A stretch of 59,221 nt of DNA from an uncultured Prevotella sp. (GTDB taxonomy: Bacteria > Bacteroidota > Bacteroidia > Bacteroidales > Bacteroidaceae): the NCBI GenBank assembly GCA_934219025.1, contig CAKQDG010000005.1:1-59221 (forward strand), given 5' to 3'. The translations under genes and the position numbers were made by a program. Shown here in pieces: positions 25,101 through 32,355 of the stretch. The notes under the pieces are model-generated. The model was given only the letters and a program-made list of their open reading frames with translations. It had not been told where the DNA came from and ran no database searches. The first letter of the stretch is position 1. The number at the start of each line of letters is the position of its first letter.

Positions 25101-25445
25101 TTATTTCACAGCAGCCTTAGGACATTGCTTGCAAGCTTCCTTCACAGCCTTGGCATCCTTCTTGCAACAAGCGGCAGCAGCTTTTGCCTCTTTCTTGCAA
25201 CAAGCCTTTGCAGCCTTTGCCTCTTTCTTGCAGCAGTCTGCCTTTGCCTTTGCCGACTGTGCCGTTGCTGATGTAGCGGCATCAACCTTAGCCTTGCAGC
25301 ATTTACCAGCTTTCTTACATTCCTTCTTAGTTTTGTCGCACACCTGCTTGCCGTCACACTTCTTCTGAGTTGTGCTCTGGGCATTTACATTTGCTGTGAA
25401 ACAAAAAGCAGCCATAATAGCCGCCATAACAATAGATTTCTTCAT
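25101..25445 (-). CDS. Small exported Cys/Lys/Ala-rich repeat protein
   Basis: This encodes 114 residues with a signal peptide ending NVNAQ. The mature part of about 92 residues has 13 Cys, mostly as CC pairs in a repeated ACCKKEAKAA unit (four CC pairs), with almost no hydrophobic residues. Such composition suggests metal binding or a disulfide-linked coiled structure in the periplasm; no named family is recognised. It has a good promoter (25536-25565) and shares a terminator with the M23 gene. Similar Lys/Ala/Cys-rich short ORFs occur in other Bacteroidota, so the gene is probably real. Confidence 0.7.
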   Translation of the reverse strand: MKKSIVMAAIMAAFCFTANVNAQSTTQKKCDGKQVCDKTKKECKKAGKCCKAKVDAATSATAQSAKAKADCCKKEAKAAKACCKKEAKAAAACCKKDAKAVKEACKQCPKAAVK

Positions 25446-25535
25446 TTCTACAATTCCTTTCTTTTTTCGTTATCGTTTTCTCTTGCACTGATTGTCCAAT
25501 ATATCATATTTGCATCAATGCAAGAATAACCGATG

Positions 25536-25565
25536 CAAAGATATATCTTTATGCAAACCGCCAAA
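25536..25565 (-). promoter_or_regulatory. Promoter of the Cys-rich protein gene
   Basis: The minus strand has TTTG (25565-25562), 18 nt, then TATCTTTG (25543-25536). The predicted leader is about 84 nt. Confidence 0.55.
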
Positions 25566-25630
25566 AGAAATTTATGTTATTAAAGTATAATACCAAGACA
25601 ATATACCTAAATGTTGTTATTTGCCGAGAT

Positions 25631-25714
25631 GCATTTAGGCTTTTGCCGAGTGTGTTTAGGCTTTTGTCTGTGTTGCATTTAGGCTTTTGCCGAGTGTGTT
25701 TAGGCTTTTGTCTG
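25631..25714. repeat. Dimeric minisatellite, 44-bp unit twice
   Basis: Two nearly identical 44-bp units run head to tail. Each consists of two 22-bp halves sharing TTTAGGCTTTTG and differing in CCGAGTGTG versus TCTGTGTTG. It lies 70 bp below the end of the GT2 gene. The rest of 25566-25784 shows no feature. Confidence 0.8.
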
Positions 25715-25784
25715 CCAGCCTCAGGCATAAGTTGGAGAACAACAATAATGTTGTAGTGTTCACCGCTCTCCGCAGCAATATCCG

Positions 25785-26579
25785 TTAGCTGCGGCCAAAA
25801 GAGCGAAAGGCAAACCAAATATGGCGAAGGCATGTGGATATTCTTCCGTAATATCCCGACATGATATTGAAACGCTCCCTGAGCGACGCCTTATGATGCC
25901 GTGTCGTGGTTCCTTCCTTCAGATAAAGGGCGAGCAGCATCCCTGAATCAAGAAGGCGCAATCCAGAATCTTCAGCACTCTTCATTATCCGTATACACCA
26001 GTCAAAGTCGGCAGAGTAATGGTAGGCAAGGTTATACAACACACCCTTTGCAATATCCGTGCGGGCATAAAAAGCCTGATGGCAAACGAGCATGCCATTG
26101 CAGAACGACCTCCACGTAAGGTTCTCCGGAGGCGAAAGACGACGGTGGCATAAGAAATTGCCTTCACCATCAACAATATCCGTATTCCCGTAGACCACGG
26201 CAGGCAGGCAGTCATTATTGTCTTGTGGAGAAGCTGCGAGGATGAAGCCTACAAGTTTTTCAAGAGTATCGGCTTCAGGCAGGGCATCGCCGGCATTAAG
26301 AAAGCATATATAGTTGCCGGTAGCCATATTCAGACCTTTGTTCATGGCGTCGTAAATGCCATTGTCGGGCTCTACGAGCAGTCTCACCTCATGCCCCCTG
26401 TCTGATGCAAACGAGCGTTCCATATAGTCCTTTGCCATGGCAACGGTGTTGTCGGTAGAGGCTCCGTCAATGATGATATGTTCGATACCGGCATATTTCT
26501 GGTCGAACACAGAGTCTAAGGTTCTCTGCAGCACAGTCTCTGCATTGTATGTTACGGTTACAAGAGTTATCTTTATCAT
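25785..26579 (-). CDS. Family 2 glycosyltransferase
   Basis: This encodes 264 residues with a GT-A fold: N-terminal LVTVTYNAETVLQRTLDSV, IIIDGASTDNT (nucleotide-binding Asp), EPDNGIYDAMNKG (typical of WcaA/colanic-acid-like GT2 enzymes) and FLNAGD as the DxD-like metal site. It transfers a sugar from an NDP-sugar, probably for a surface polysaccharide or glycoprotein glycan. Its start overlaps the upstream GT4 stop by 4 bp (ATGA type), so the two are translationally coupled. Confidence 0.92.
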   Translation of the reverse strand: MIKITLVTVTYNAETVLQRTLDSVFDQKYAGIEHIIIDGASTDNTVAMAKDYMERSFASDRGHEVRLLVEPDNGIYDAMNKGLNMATGNYICFLNAGDALPEADTLEKLVGFILAASPQDNNDCLPAVVYGNTDIVDGEGNFLCHRRLSPPENLTWRSFCNGMLVCHQAFYARTDIAKGVLYNLAYHYSADFDWCIRIMKSAEDSGLRLLDSGMLLALYLKEGTTTRHHKASLRERFNIMSGYYGRISTCLRHIWFAFRSFGRS

Positions 26580-27850
26580 AGTTTGTAGCGTTTTAAAGCC
26601 ATTGCCTGGTTGTATGCTTCAATATATTTCATTGCAACAATATGTTGCGAATAGTTTGAATTCACCTTTTTTATTGCCTCGTTGCCCAGAGCCGCAGGGT
26701 CAGCCTCGGCTATCACCCAATAGATGCCGCGCGCCAGGTCGTCCGGATTCTTATATTCTGCCACGTACCCGTTTTTCTGGTGGTCTATCATTTCGGGTAT
26801 TCCGCCGGTGTTGAATCCCACGCACGGCACTCCGCAAGCCATTGCCTCCATTATCGTATTTGGCAGGTTGTCCTCGAGCGACGGCAACACAAACACGTCG
26901 GCGGAATTGTATATGCTGGCAATTTTCTTTTCGTCGTTTATATAGCCAAGCGGATAAGTAGGCAATGGCAGCCTTTCAGCAAGTTCATCAGCCTGTCCGC
27001 CAAGTATTGCGATACCTGTATTTTCTTTTGTTTCGGGATGTAGCTCCACCATTTTATTGATTGCCGAGATGAAATAGTCCATACCTTTCCGTTTGTCGGT
27101 TACACGTTGTGAAACGAAAAGAATGAGTCGTTTGCCAGACGGAAGATTGGCATAGAGCCGAGCTTTGTTTTTGTCTTCTGTCCCGAATATCCTATTGTCT
27201 ATCGTGTTTGGGACGCTCAAAATCTTTTGTCCTTCAAGCAGTCCGCTCCGTTGTGCCTTTTCTGCAAGCCATTTGCTGCATGCAACGAACAGTATGCTGT
27301 GCTTGTCGAGCATTTGCTTTTTTTTGCGCCATACAGTTGCCGAAAGGTCGTTTTTTGTTCCGCCGTTAGGCAGTAGCGGGCACAGGCCGCAGTGTTTTTC
27401 ATATCCGTGGCAGTTGCGTGTGTAGTGGCAGATGGATGATGCAGGCCACAGGTCGTGCATTGTCCACACCACGGGTTTGTGGCTCTCAAGTATTTTGCGT
27501 ATTCCGCCCAGCGAGAGCATGCCTTGGTTTATCCAGTTCAAGTGAATCACGTCTGCCTCCTTGAATTCGCGCATCTTGGTTATGTCAGTTCCTGCGTTTG
27601 CGATATCAATGAGAAACAAGTTGTTTCGCTTGAAATGGAGTTTGCAATATATTACAAACCTTTCCCACAGGAAGTGCCAGCGCAGTTTCCACGACTGCGG
27701 CAGTTCGGCCACGGTGATATTGTCAGTCTGCTTGTCGCGCACAAGCATTTTTGCCTTCACCCCGTTGTTGTTCAGCGCCTCCATAAGGCGGTTGGCTGCA
27801 ACCGCAGCACCACCCACGTTTTCGCTTGTATTTACAATCAGCACTCTCAT
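26576..27850 (-). CDS. Family 4 glycosyltransferase
   Basis: This encodes 424 residues with a GT-B fold. The N-terminal domain begins MRVLIVNTSENVGGAAVAAN; the C-terminal donor domain holds PNTIDNRIF, FVSQRVTDKRKGMDY, ADVFVLPSLEDNLPNTIMEA (the GT4 E-x7-E region) and GVPCVGFNTGG. An inserted Cys-rich loop (residues about 140-165, HYTRNCHGYEKHCGLCP) is typical of GT4 enzymes that follow the pattern WTMHDLWP. It works with the coupled GT2 gene on one glycan. A clear promoter lies 28 bp upstream. No other glycan genes are nearby, so the target structure is unknown. Confidence 0.92.
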   Translation of the reverse strand: MRVLIVNTSENVGGAAVAANRLMEALNNNGVKAKMLVRDKQTDNITVAELPQSWKLRWHFLWERFVIYCKLHFKRNNLFLIDIANAGTDITKMREFKEADVIHLNWINQGMLSLGGIRKILESHKPVVWTMHDLWPASSICHYTRNCHGYEKHCGLCPLLPNGGTKNDLSATVWRKKKQMLDKHSILFVACSKWLAEKAQRSGLLEGQKILSVPNTIDNRIFGTEDKNKARLYANLPSGKRLILFVSQRVTDKRKGMDYFISAINKMVELHPETKENTGIAILGGQADELAERLPLPTYPLGYINDEKKIASIYNSADVFVLPSLEDNLPNTIMEAMACGVPCVGFNTGGIPEMIDHQKNGYVAEYKNPDDLARGIYWVIAEADPAALGNEAIKKVNSNYSQHIVAMKYIEAYNQAMALKRYKL

Positions 27851-27877
27851 ATCTTACATTTGCTTTTTTGTGTCTGC

Positions 27878-27907
27878 AAAATTAGAAATTAATTGATTAA
27901 TTGCAAA
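27878..27907 (-). promoter_or_regulatory. Promoter of the glycosyltransferase pair
   Basis: The minus strand has TTTG (27907-27904), 18 nt, then TAATTTTG (27885-27878). The leader is about 20 nt. Confidence 0.6.
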
Positions 27908-27972
27908 CTTTAACCGATTAAAATTAAGGTAAAAACACAGTGCAACGGCAGAATTTTGTGCAAGCATAAAAT

Positions 27973-28048
27973 CAATCAAGCCTACTGGCATGAAAAATCA
28001 AGCAAGCCTACTGACATGAAAATCAATCAAGCCTGCTAACATGAAATT
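27973..28048. repeat. Three tandem units of about 25 bp
   Basis: Three degenerate copies of CAATCAAGCCTACTGACATG followed by an A-rich stretch, period 25-26 bp. They lie in the 547-bp space between the GT4 gene and the PEP-binding gene. Confidence 0.75.
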
Positions 28049-28111
28049 CAACAATAATTAAAGTTGGGATAATATTTCTGCTGCCTATTCAAACCAGCAG
28101 TATGTGCCAGA

Positions 28112-28220
28112 TTGGGATGTATGGATATAAGGAGATTGGGATGTATGGATATAAAAGTTGGGACGTATGAATATAAGGAGGTTGGGACGTATGAATATAA
28201 AAGTCGGGACGTATGGATAC
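28112..28220. repeat. Alternating 24/22-bp minisatellite
   Basis: Five units with the core TTGGGACGTATGGATATAA alternate between 24-bp (ending GGAGA or GGAGG) and 22-bp (ending AAG) lengths, giving a 46-bp dimer repeated twice plus a partial unit. It runs into the terminator at 28221. Confidence 0.8.
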
Positions 28221-28245
28221 AAAAAAAGGAGTACCGCTGTACTCC
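28221..28245 (-). terminator. Rho-independent terminator downstream of the PEP-binding gene
   Basis: The 7-bp stem GGAGTAC/GTACTCC with loop CGCT is followed, on the minus strand, by seven T. It is about 150 bp past the stop codon at 28398. Confidence 0.65.
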
Positions 28246-28397
28246 AACCTTGTTAACCTTAAATCTAATACTATGAAAAACACGTTGCAAAGGTATGACT
28301 TTTGCCTTACATTTGCAAGTGTTTTTCTACATTTAATTTCTTTTTCTTTACTTTCTTGATTTACATCAATCGGTATAACTCGTCGTATTACAGATTG

Positions 28398-31364
28398 TTA
28401 TGCATTTTCTGCCATTATGAGTCCCTCTTGTTTCATTCCGTCCATCATCACGCTAAGCGGATGTTCGAAGCGAACATGTCTTACGTGGGCTGTTTCTTCC
28501 ACGGCAGGCATTTGGTCGAGAATTTCCTTGTGGAAGAATCCCATGCCTTTGTTTTCGTCTATTGTGAAATATCCCACTCCGAAGCTGGTGAGGTTTTGGA
28601 AGAAGTGTGTGCCCTGGCTCGGATCCACGCTGTAGTTCTTGAGCGTAACCTCTACGATTACCTTTGCAGCGCTGATATGTGGCCATTTTACGGGCACGCC
28701 GAGCCACGGGTCGCTTGATCCCCAACGCCCAGGCCCTACAAGGATGTAGTTTTTGCCTTCATCAAGGAATTTGCGGTTGATGTGCTCTATTTCGTCGGCT
28801 ATTGCCGGATTGTTTGCAGCGGTGAAATCTTCGTCGGTTTTAACATACACCACGTCTGTCACGTCGTTGCTTTTGCCGTGTCCCAGAGAGTTGTGCGAGC
28901 GCAACAGGCATTTGCTGTCGGGTATTGCCGCGAGATCCTCGTCGAGCATCTGTTTGCTGTCTACTATGGGGCGGATTTGCAGCAGGTAGAACTCTCCTGT
29001 GCGGTCGTTGTTGAGCGTGCATGCAAATTCTATTTCCACTGGTCGGCGCATGCTTCCGGCTCCGTGTTTCATTGAGAGCTGGAGCAGTTGCGACAACGGA
29101 AATACTCCTTGGCGCAACACTCCGCAGAAGCTGATGATTTTTCGTCCGCCGTCATACAGTCCTTCGCGTATCACCTGGTCATACGGGTCGTAGGTTGAAG
29201 CGATATAGTTCAGTGCTCCGTCGGCATCGGCGTCTTTCACTTTCAGTTTGAGAATATTGAATCCATCGTCCACCTTGAAGTCTTCGCCCACGTGTTTCAT
29301 GTCGAGAGCATAGAAGCGCGTCTGCGTCTGCCTGAGTGCAATTTCCATGTCGCTTGTCTGTAGCACCTGGTCAGGGTGATACGGACTGACTCTGAGTGTC
29401 TGCCCGCCGTCCACGATATATTTTCCGAGTCCGAGAGCAAGACTTGCTATTCCTTCTTCAGACTTTTCGTAGCCTATCGGGTAATAGTTTATCGAGCGGA
29501 GCACTCCGCTGAAATTGGGGTAGAAGTGATCGCCGTATTGCTTGCCCACCACTTCCTGTAGTATCACCGCCATTTTTTCCTGGTCTATCACGTTGCTCGT
29601 GGCAGTCATGTAGGCCTTGGAGTCTTTGTAATAGACAGATGCGTATACGCTTTTTATCGCTGCTGCGAGCATGCGCAGCATCTCCTGCTTGTCGTCGAGA
29701 TATGGTATCATGTATGTGGAGTATATCCCGGCGAATGGCTGGTAGTGTGAGTCTTCGAGCAAGCTGCTTGAACGTATTGCAATAGGGTGTTTTATTGCCT
29801 CGAAGAATGTCATGAAGTCGTCGATGAACTGGTCGGGCAACTGTGCCTTGAGGAAAGCCTTGAGGATTTCTTCGTCGTCGGCATCGCTCAGTGCTATTTG
29901 GTATAGGTTGTTGTTGTCCATGAACTGGTCGAACACGTCGGTGCAGAGCACCACGGTTTTCGGTATCGACACTTTCACTCCATCGAATTCATTGAATTCC
30001 GGATGCGACTTTATTATATGGTCGAGAAAAGCCAGTCCTCTTCCTTTTCCGCCGAGCGAACCGTCGCCGATGCGTGCGAAATGGCTGTAGGCGTCAAACT
30101 GCTCGCGACGGAACAGAGCCACGGTGCCCACGTTTTTCATGTGGCGGTATTGCACGATGGCGTCGAATATTATCTGCCGGTGGGCGTCCACGTCTTTCAG
30201 TTTTTCGAGCGTAACGGTTTTAAGGAATTCCGACACGGGGAATATTGCCCTTGCACAGAGCCAGCGGCTCATATGGTTGCGCGAGATGTGGTAAAGCATG
30301 GAGTCGTTTGGGATGCTGAAGATATTGTCTTGCAGTTCCTTCAGATTGTGTATGCGCTTGATTTCGGCATGCGTGTTCGGGTCGCGGAACACGAAATCTC
30401 CGAATCCCATATGGTCTGCCATGAGGTTTCTCAGGTCGATGTTCATCTTTTTTGAGTTTTTGTCGATGAAGCGCACTCCTTTGATGTCCACCTTTTCCCT
30501 GTTTTCCGCCTCGCTGCTTTCGAGAATGAGAGGCAGGAAGGGGTCGTTATTTCTAATCTCCCTGAGCAGTTTCAGTCCAGCCTCCGAGTCCTTTTCGCCA
30601 CATTTCGGGAATCGGCAGTCGCTTATCACTCCGAGCGTGTTGTCGGGGAAGCGCAGATAATAGTCCATAGCCTCCTCGTATGTGCGTGCCAGCACCACCT
30701 TTGGTCTTCCCCTCATGCGGAGCGTTGCCGAGTGAGGATTCAGGGCTTCTGTGGCGAAGCGCTGACTTTGTGCCAGTATGTAGCTATATAAATTAGGCAG
30801 TATGGATGAATAGAATCGTATGCTGTCTTCCACGAGCAGTATCATCTGCACTCCGGCTTCGTCGATGTCGTGTTCCAGGTTCATCTTGTCTTCTATCAGT
30901 TTTATGATAGAAAGGATAAGGTTGGTGTTGCCGAGCCAGCAGAACACGTAATCGAAGATAGACAGGTCTTCGTTTTCCATTCTCCGTGTTATGCCGTGGG
31001 AGAACGGTGTCAATACGACGCAGGGGATGTCGGGAAACTCCTGTTTCACGGCTCTTGCCACGGTGAAGGCATCGTTGTCGGCAGTTCCCGGCATACATAT
31101 CACGAGGTCAATGCTTGTGGTGGAAAGCACTTCGGAAGCTTCCACCGTGGTGCTCACCTGTGTGAAGGTGGGCGGATAGCGCAATCCGAGCTCCGTGTAC
31201 TCGTTGAATATCTTTTCGTCGACACGCCCGTCGTCTTCAAGCATGAAGGCGTCGTAGGGGTTGGCGATTATAAGCACATTGAATATGCGGTGTGTCATAA
31301 GGTTTTTGAACGACACATCCTTCAGATAGAATTTGTTCCACTCTTGTGGTGCTTGCTCATTCAT
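28398..31364 (-). CDS. PEP/pyruvate-binding domain protein with two receiver-like domains
   Basis: This encodes 988 residues with no signal peptide. Residues 25-160 look like a degenerate response-regulator receiver (SIDLVICMPG lacks the phospho-Asp). Residues 172-305 look like a second receiver with acidic pair E179-D180 in ILLVEDS, phospho-acceptor D249 in GVISDC, and a Lys near 303. From about 425 comes an ATP-grasp PPDK/PEP-synthase N-terminal domain: GDGSLGGKGRGLAFLD, PIAIRSSSLLEDS, PFAGIYSTYM and EFYLLQIRPIV. I see no swivelling phospho-His motif or PEP-utiliser barrel, so it is not a full PPDK. A conserved C-terminal region (GPGRWGSSDPWLG) follows. The role may be signal-controlled phosphotransfer; function unknown. 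Confidence 0.85.
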   Translation of the reverse strand: MNEQAPQEWNKFYLKDVSFKNLMTHRIFNVLIIANPYDAFMLEDDGRVDEKIFNEYTELGLRYPPTFTQVSTTVEASEVLSTTSIDLVICMPGTADNDAFTVARAVKQEFPDIPCVVLTPFSHGITRRMENEDLSIFDYVFCWLGNTNLILSIIKLIEDKMNLEHDIDEAGVQMILLVEDSIRFYSSILPNLYSYILAQSQRFATEALNPHSATLRMRGRPKVVLARTYEEAMDYYLRFPDNTLGVISDCRFPKCGEKDSEAGLKLLREIRNNDPFLPLILESSEAENREKVDIKGVRFIDKNSKKMNIDLRNLMADHMGFGDFVFRDPNTHAEIKRIHNLKELQDNIFSIPNDSMLYHISRNHMSRWLCARAIFPVSEFLKTVTLEKLKDVDAHRQIIFDAIVQYRHMKNVGTVALFRREQFDAYSHFARIGDGSLGGKGRGLAFLDHIIKSHPEFNEFDGVKVSIPKTVVLCTDVFDQFMDNNNLYQIALSDADDEEILKAFLKAQLPDQFIDDFMTFFEAIKHPIAIRSSSLLEDSHYQPFAGIYSTYMIPYLDDKQEMLRMLAAAIKSVYASVYYKDSKAYMTATSNVIDQEKMAVILQEVVGKQYGDHFYPNFSGVLRSINYYPIGYEKSEEGIASLALGLGKYIVDGGQTLRVSPYHPDQVLQTSDMEIALRQTQTRFYALDMKHVGEDFKVDDGFNILKLKVKDADADGALNYIASTYDPYDQVIREGLYDGGRKIISFCGVLRQGVFPLSQLLQLSMKHGAGSMRRPVEIEFACTLNNDRTGEFYLLQIRPIVDSKQMLDEDLAAIPDSKCLLRSHNSLGHGKSNDVTDVVYVKTDEDFTAANNPAIADEIEHINRKFLDEGKNYILVGPGRWGSSDPWLGVPVKWPHISAAKVIVEVTLKNYSVDPSQGTHFFQNLTSFGVGYFTIDENKGMGFFHKEILDQMPAVEETAHVRHVRFEHPLSVMMDGMKQEGLIMAENA

Positions 31365-31387
31365 AGGCAGTTTTGGGTTTGATGTTG

Positions 31388-31395
31388 CAAAGATA
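31388..31395 (-). promoter_or_regulatory. Probable -7 box of the PEP-binding gene
   Basis: TATCTTTG on the minus strand, 24 nt before the start codon. No clear -33 TTTG is seen. Confidence 0.4.
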
Positions 31396-31430
31396 ATGCA
31401 ATTTTTTTAAATAGGGCGTTGCAGGTGGAA

Positions 31431-31550
31431 TTTTCTCGGACGGCTCGGACAACTCGGACGGCTCGGACTTCTTATACGGCTCCGAGAAGTCCGAGAAGTC
31501 CGAGTTGTCCGAGTTGTCCGAGTTGTCCGAGTTGTCCGAGAAAAAAAAAA
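31431..31550. repeat. TCCGAG 9-bp repeat array, copy 1 (hairpin form)
   Basis: A left arm of CTCGGACnn units (31435-31470) is followed, after a short loop, by a right arm of TCCGAGnnG units (31480-31540). The arms are complementary, with T before and ten A after, so the whole array could fold into a long hairpin. Variable dinucleotides are AA, TT and CC. It separates the divergent PEP-binding and four-helix-bundle genes. Confidence 0.85.
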
Positions 31551-31633
31551 TCCCAAATAATTTTCTCCTTAAAATAAAATCGTTTATCTTTGTAAAAAAT
31601 AATTTTTAACTTTAAATCCTCCCATCGGAAATT

Positions 31634-32197
31634 ATGGCAAACCACAATGATAGCTTTATCCCCATACAGGGCGGCTACAGAAATCTGAAAGCTTTCCAGC
31701 TTGCCACTTGCATATATGACATTACATATTACTTTGCGAATAAATATTTTGACAAGAAGGACCGCACCATAGACCAGATGGTTCAGGCTGCGCGCAGCGG
31801 AAAACAGAATATCGCCGAAGGCAGTGCTGCAAGCACTACATCTGCTGAAACAGAAATAAAACTGACAAATGTTGCAAAAGCAAGTCTGCAGGAACTTCTG
31901 CTCGATTATGAGGACTACATCCGTGTGAATGAGCTTGAGCAATGGCTTTCTGCCGACGAGCGCACTGTCAGAACCCGCAACATATGTCGTCGGCATAGCG
32001 ACAGCAAATATTATATGGATGCCGTAAAGCAGAGATCGGCCGAGACAACTGCCAACATTGCCATCGTTCTGATTCATCAAGCCGACTATCTGCTTGAGCA
32101 CTTGATTGAAAGACAAAAGCTCAACTTTCTGAAAAATGGAGGAATACGCGAGCAGATGACAAGAGCCCGGCTTGAAGAAAGAAATAAAAGAAAATAA
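31634..32197 (+). CDS. Four-helix-bundle protein (S23/intervening-sequence protein superfamily)
   Basis: This encodes 187 residues, all helical. The N-terminal part carries the family pattern: LKAFQLATCIYDITYYF, then DQMVQAARSGKQNIAEGSAA and TEIKLTNVAKASLQELLLDYEDY. The extra C-terminal region makes it the longer form often named four helix bundle suffix protein. Relatives are encoded in 23S rRNA intervening sequences, and the fold is shared with the accessory Avd protein of diversity-generating retroelements; biochemical function is unclear. A -7-like TATCTTTG lies at 31585-31592. TCCGAG arrays flank the gene on both sides (31431-31550 and 32207-32330), which suggests a repeat-linked unit. 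Confidence 0.85.
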   Translation: MANHNDSFIPIQGGYRNLKAFQLATCIYDITYYFANKYFDKKDRTIDQMVQAARSGKQNIAEGSAASTTSAETEIKLTNVAKASLQELLLDYEDYIRVNELEQWLSADERTVRTRNICRRHSDSKYYMDAVKQRSAETTANIAIVLIHQADYLLEHLIERQKLNFLKNGGIREQMTRARLEERNKRK

Positions 32198-32206
32198 AAT
32201 GGGCAG

Positions 32207-32330
32207 TTTTTGGACATCTCGGACAACTCGGACTTCTCCGAGCCCTCCGAGATGTCCGAGATGTCCGAGAAGTCCGAGATGTCCGAGCCCTCCGAGCCGT
32301 CCGAGAAGTCCGAGAAGTCCCCCCAAAAAA
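32207..32330. repeat. TCCGAG 9-bp repeat array, copy 2
   Basis: A short left arm (GGACATCTCGGACAACTCGG) switches at 32232 to about ten TCCGAGnnG units, ending in CCCCCC and six A. It starts 10 bp after the four-helix-bundle stop and ends 26 bp before the GH28 start. Confidence 0.85.
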
Positions 32331-32355
32331 TAACCAAAACCAAAAAAAAATAAAA

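Noticed and set aside
28398..31364. Full pyruvate phosphate dikinase or PEP synthase
   Set aside because: No swivelling phospho-His motif and no PEP-utiliser barrel; the N-terminal receiver-like domains do not fit either enzyme.
31472..32326. A 284-codon open frame on the minus strand across the four-helix-bundle gene and both repeat arrays
   Set aside because: Its ends are translated repeat (GLLGLLGHLG type) and its middle is antisense to a gene with clear family motifs.
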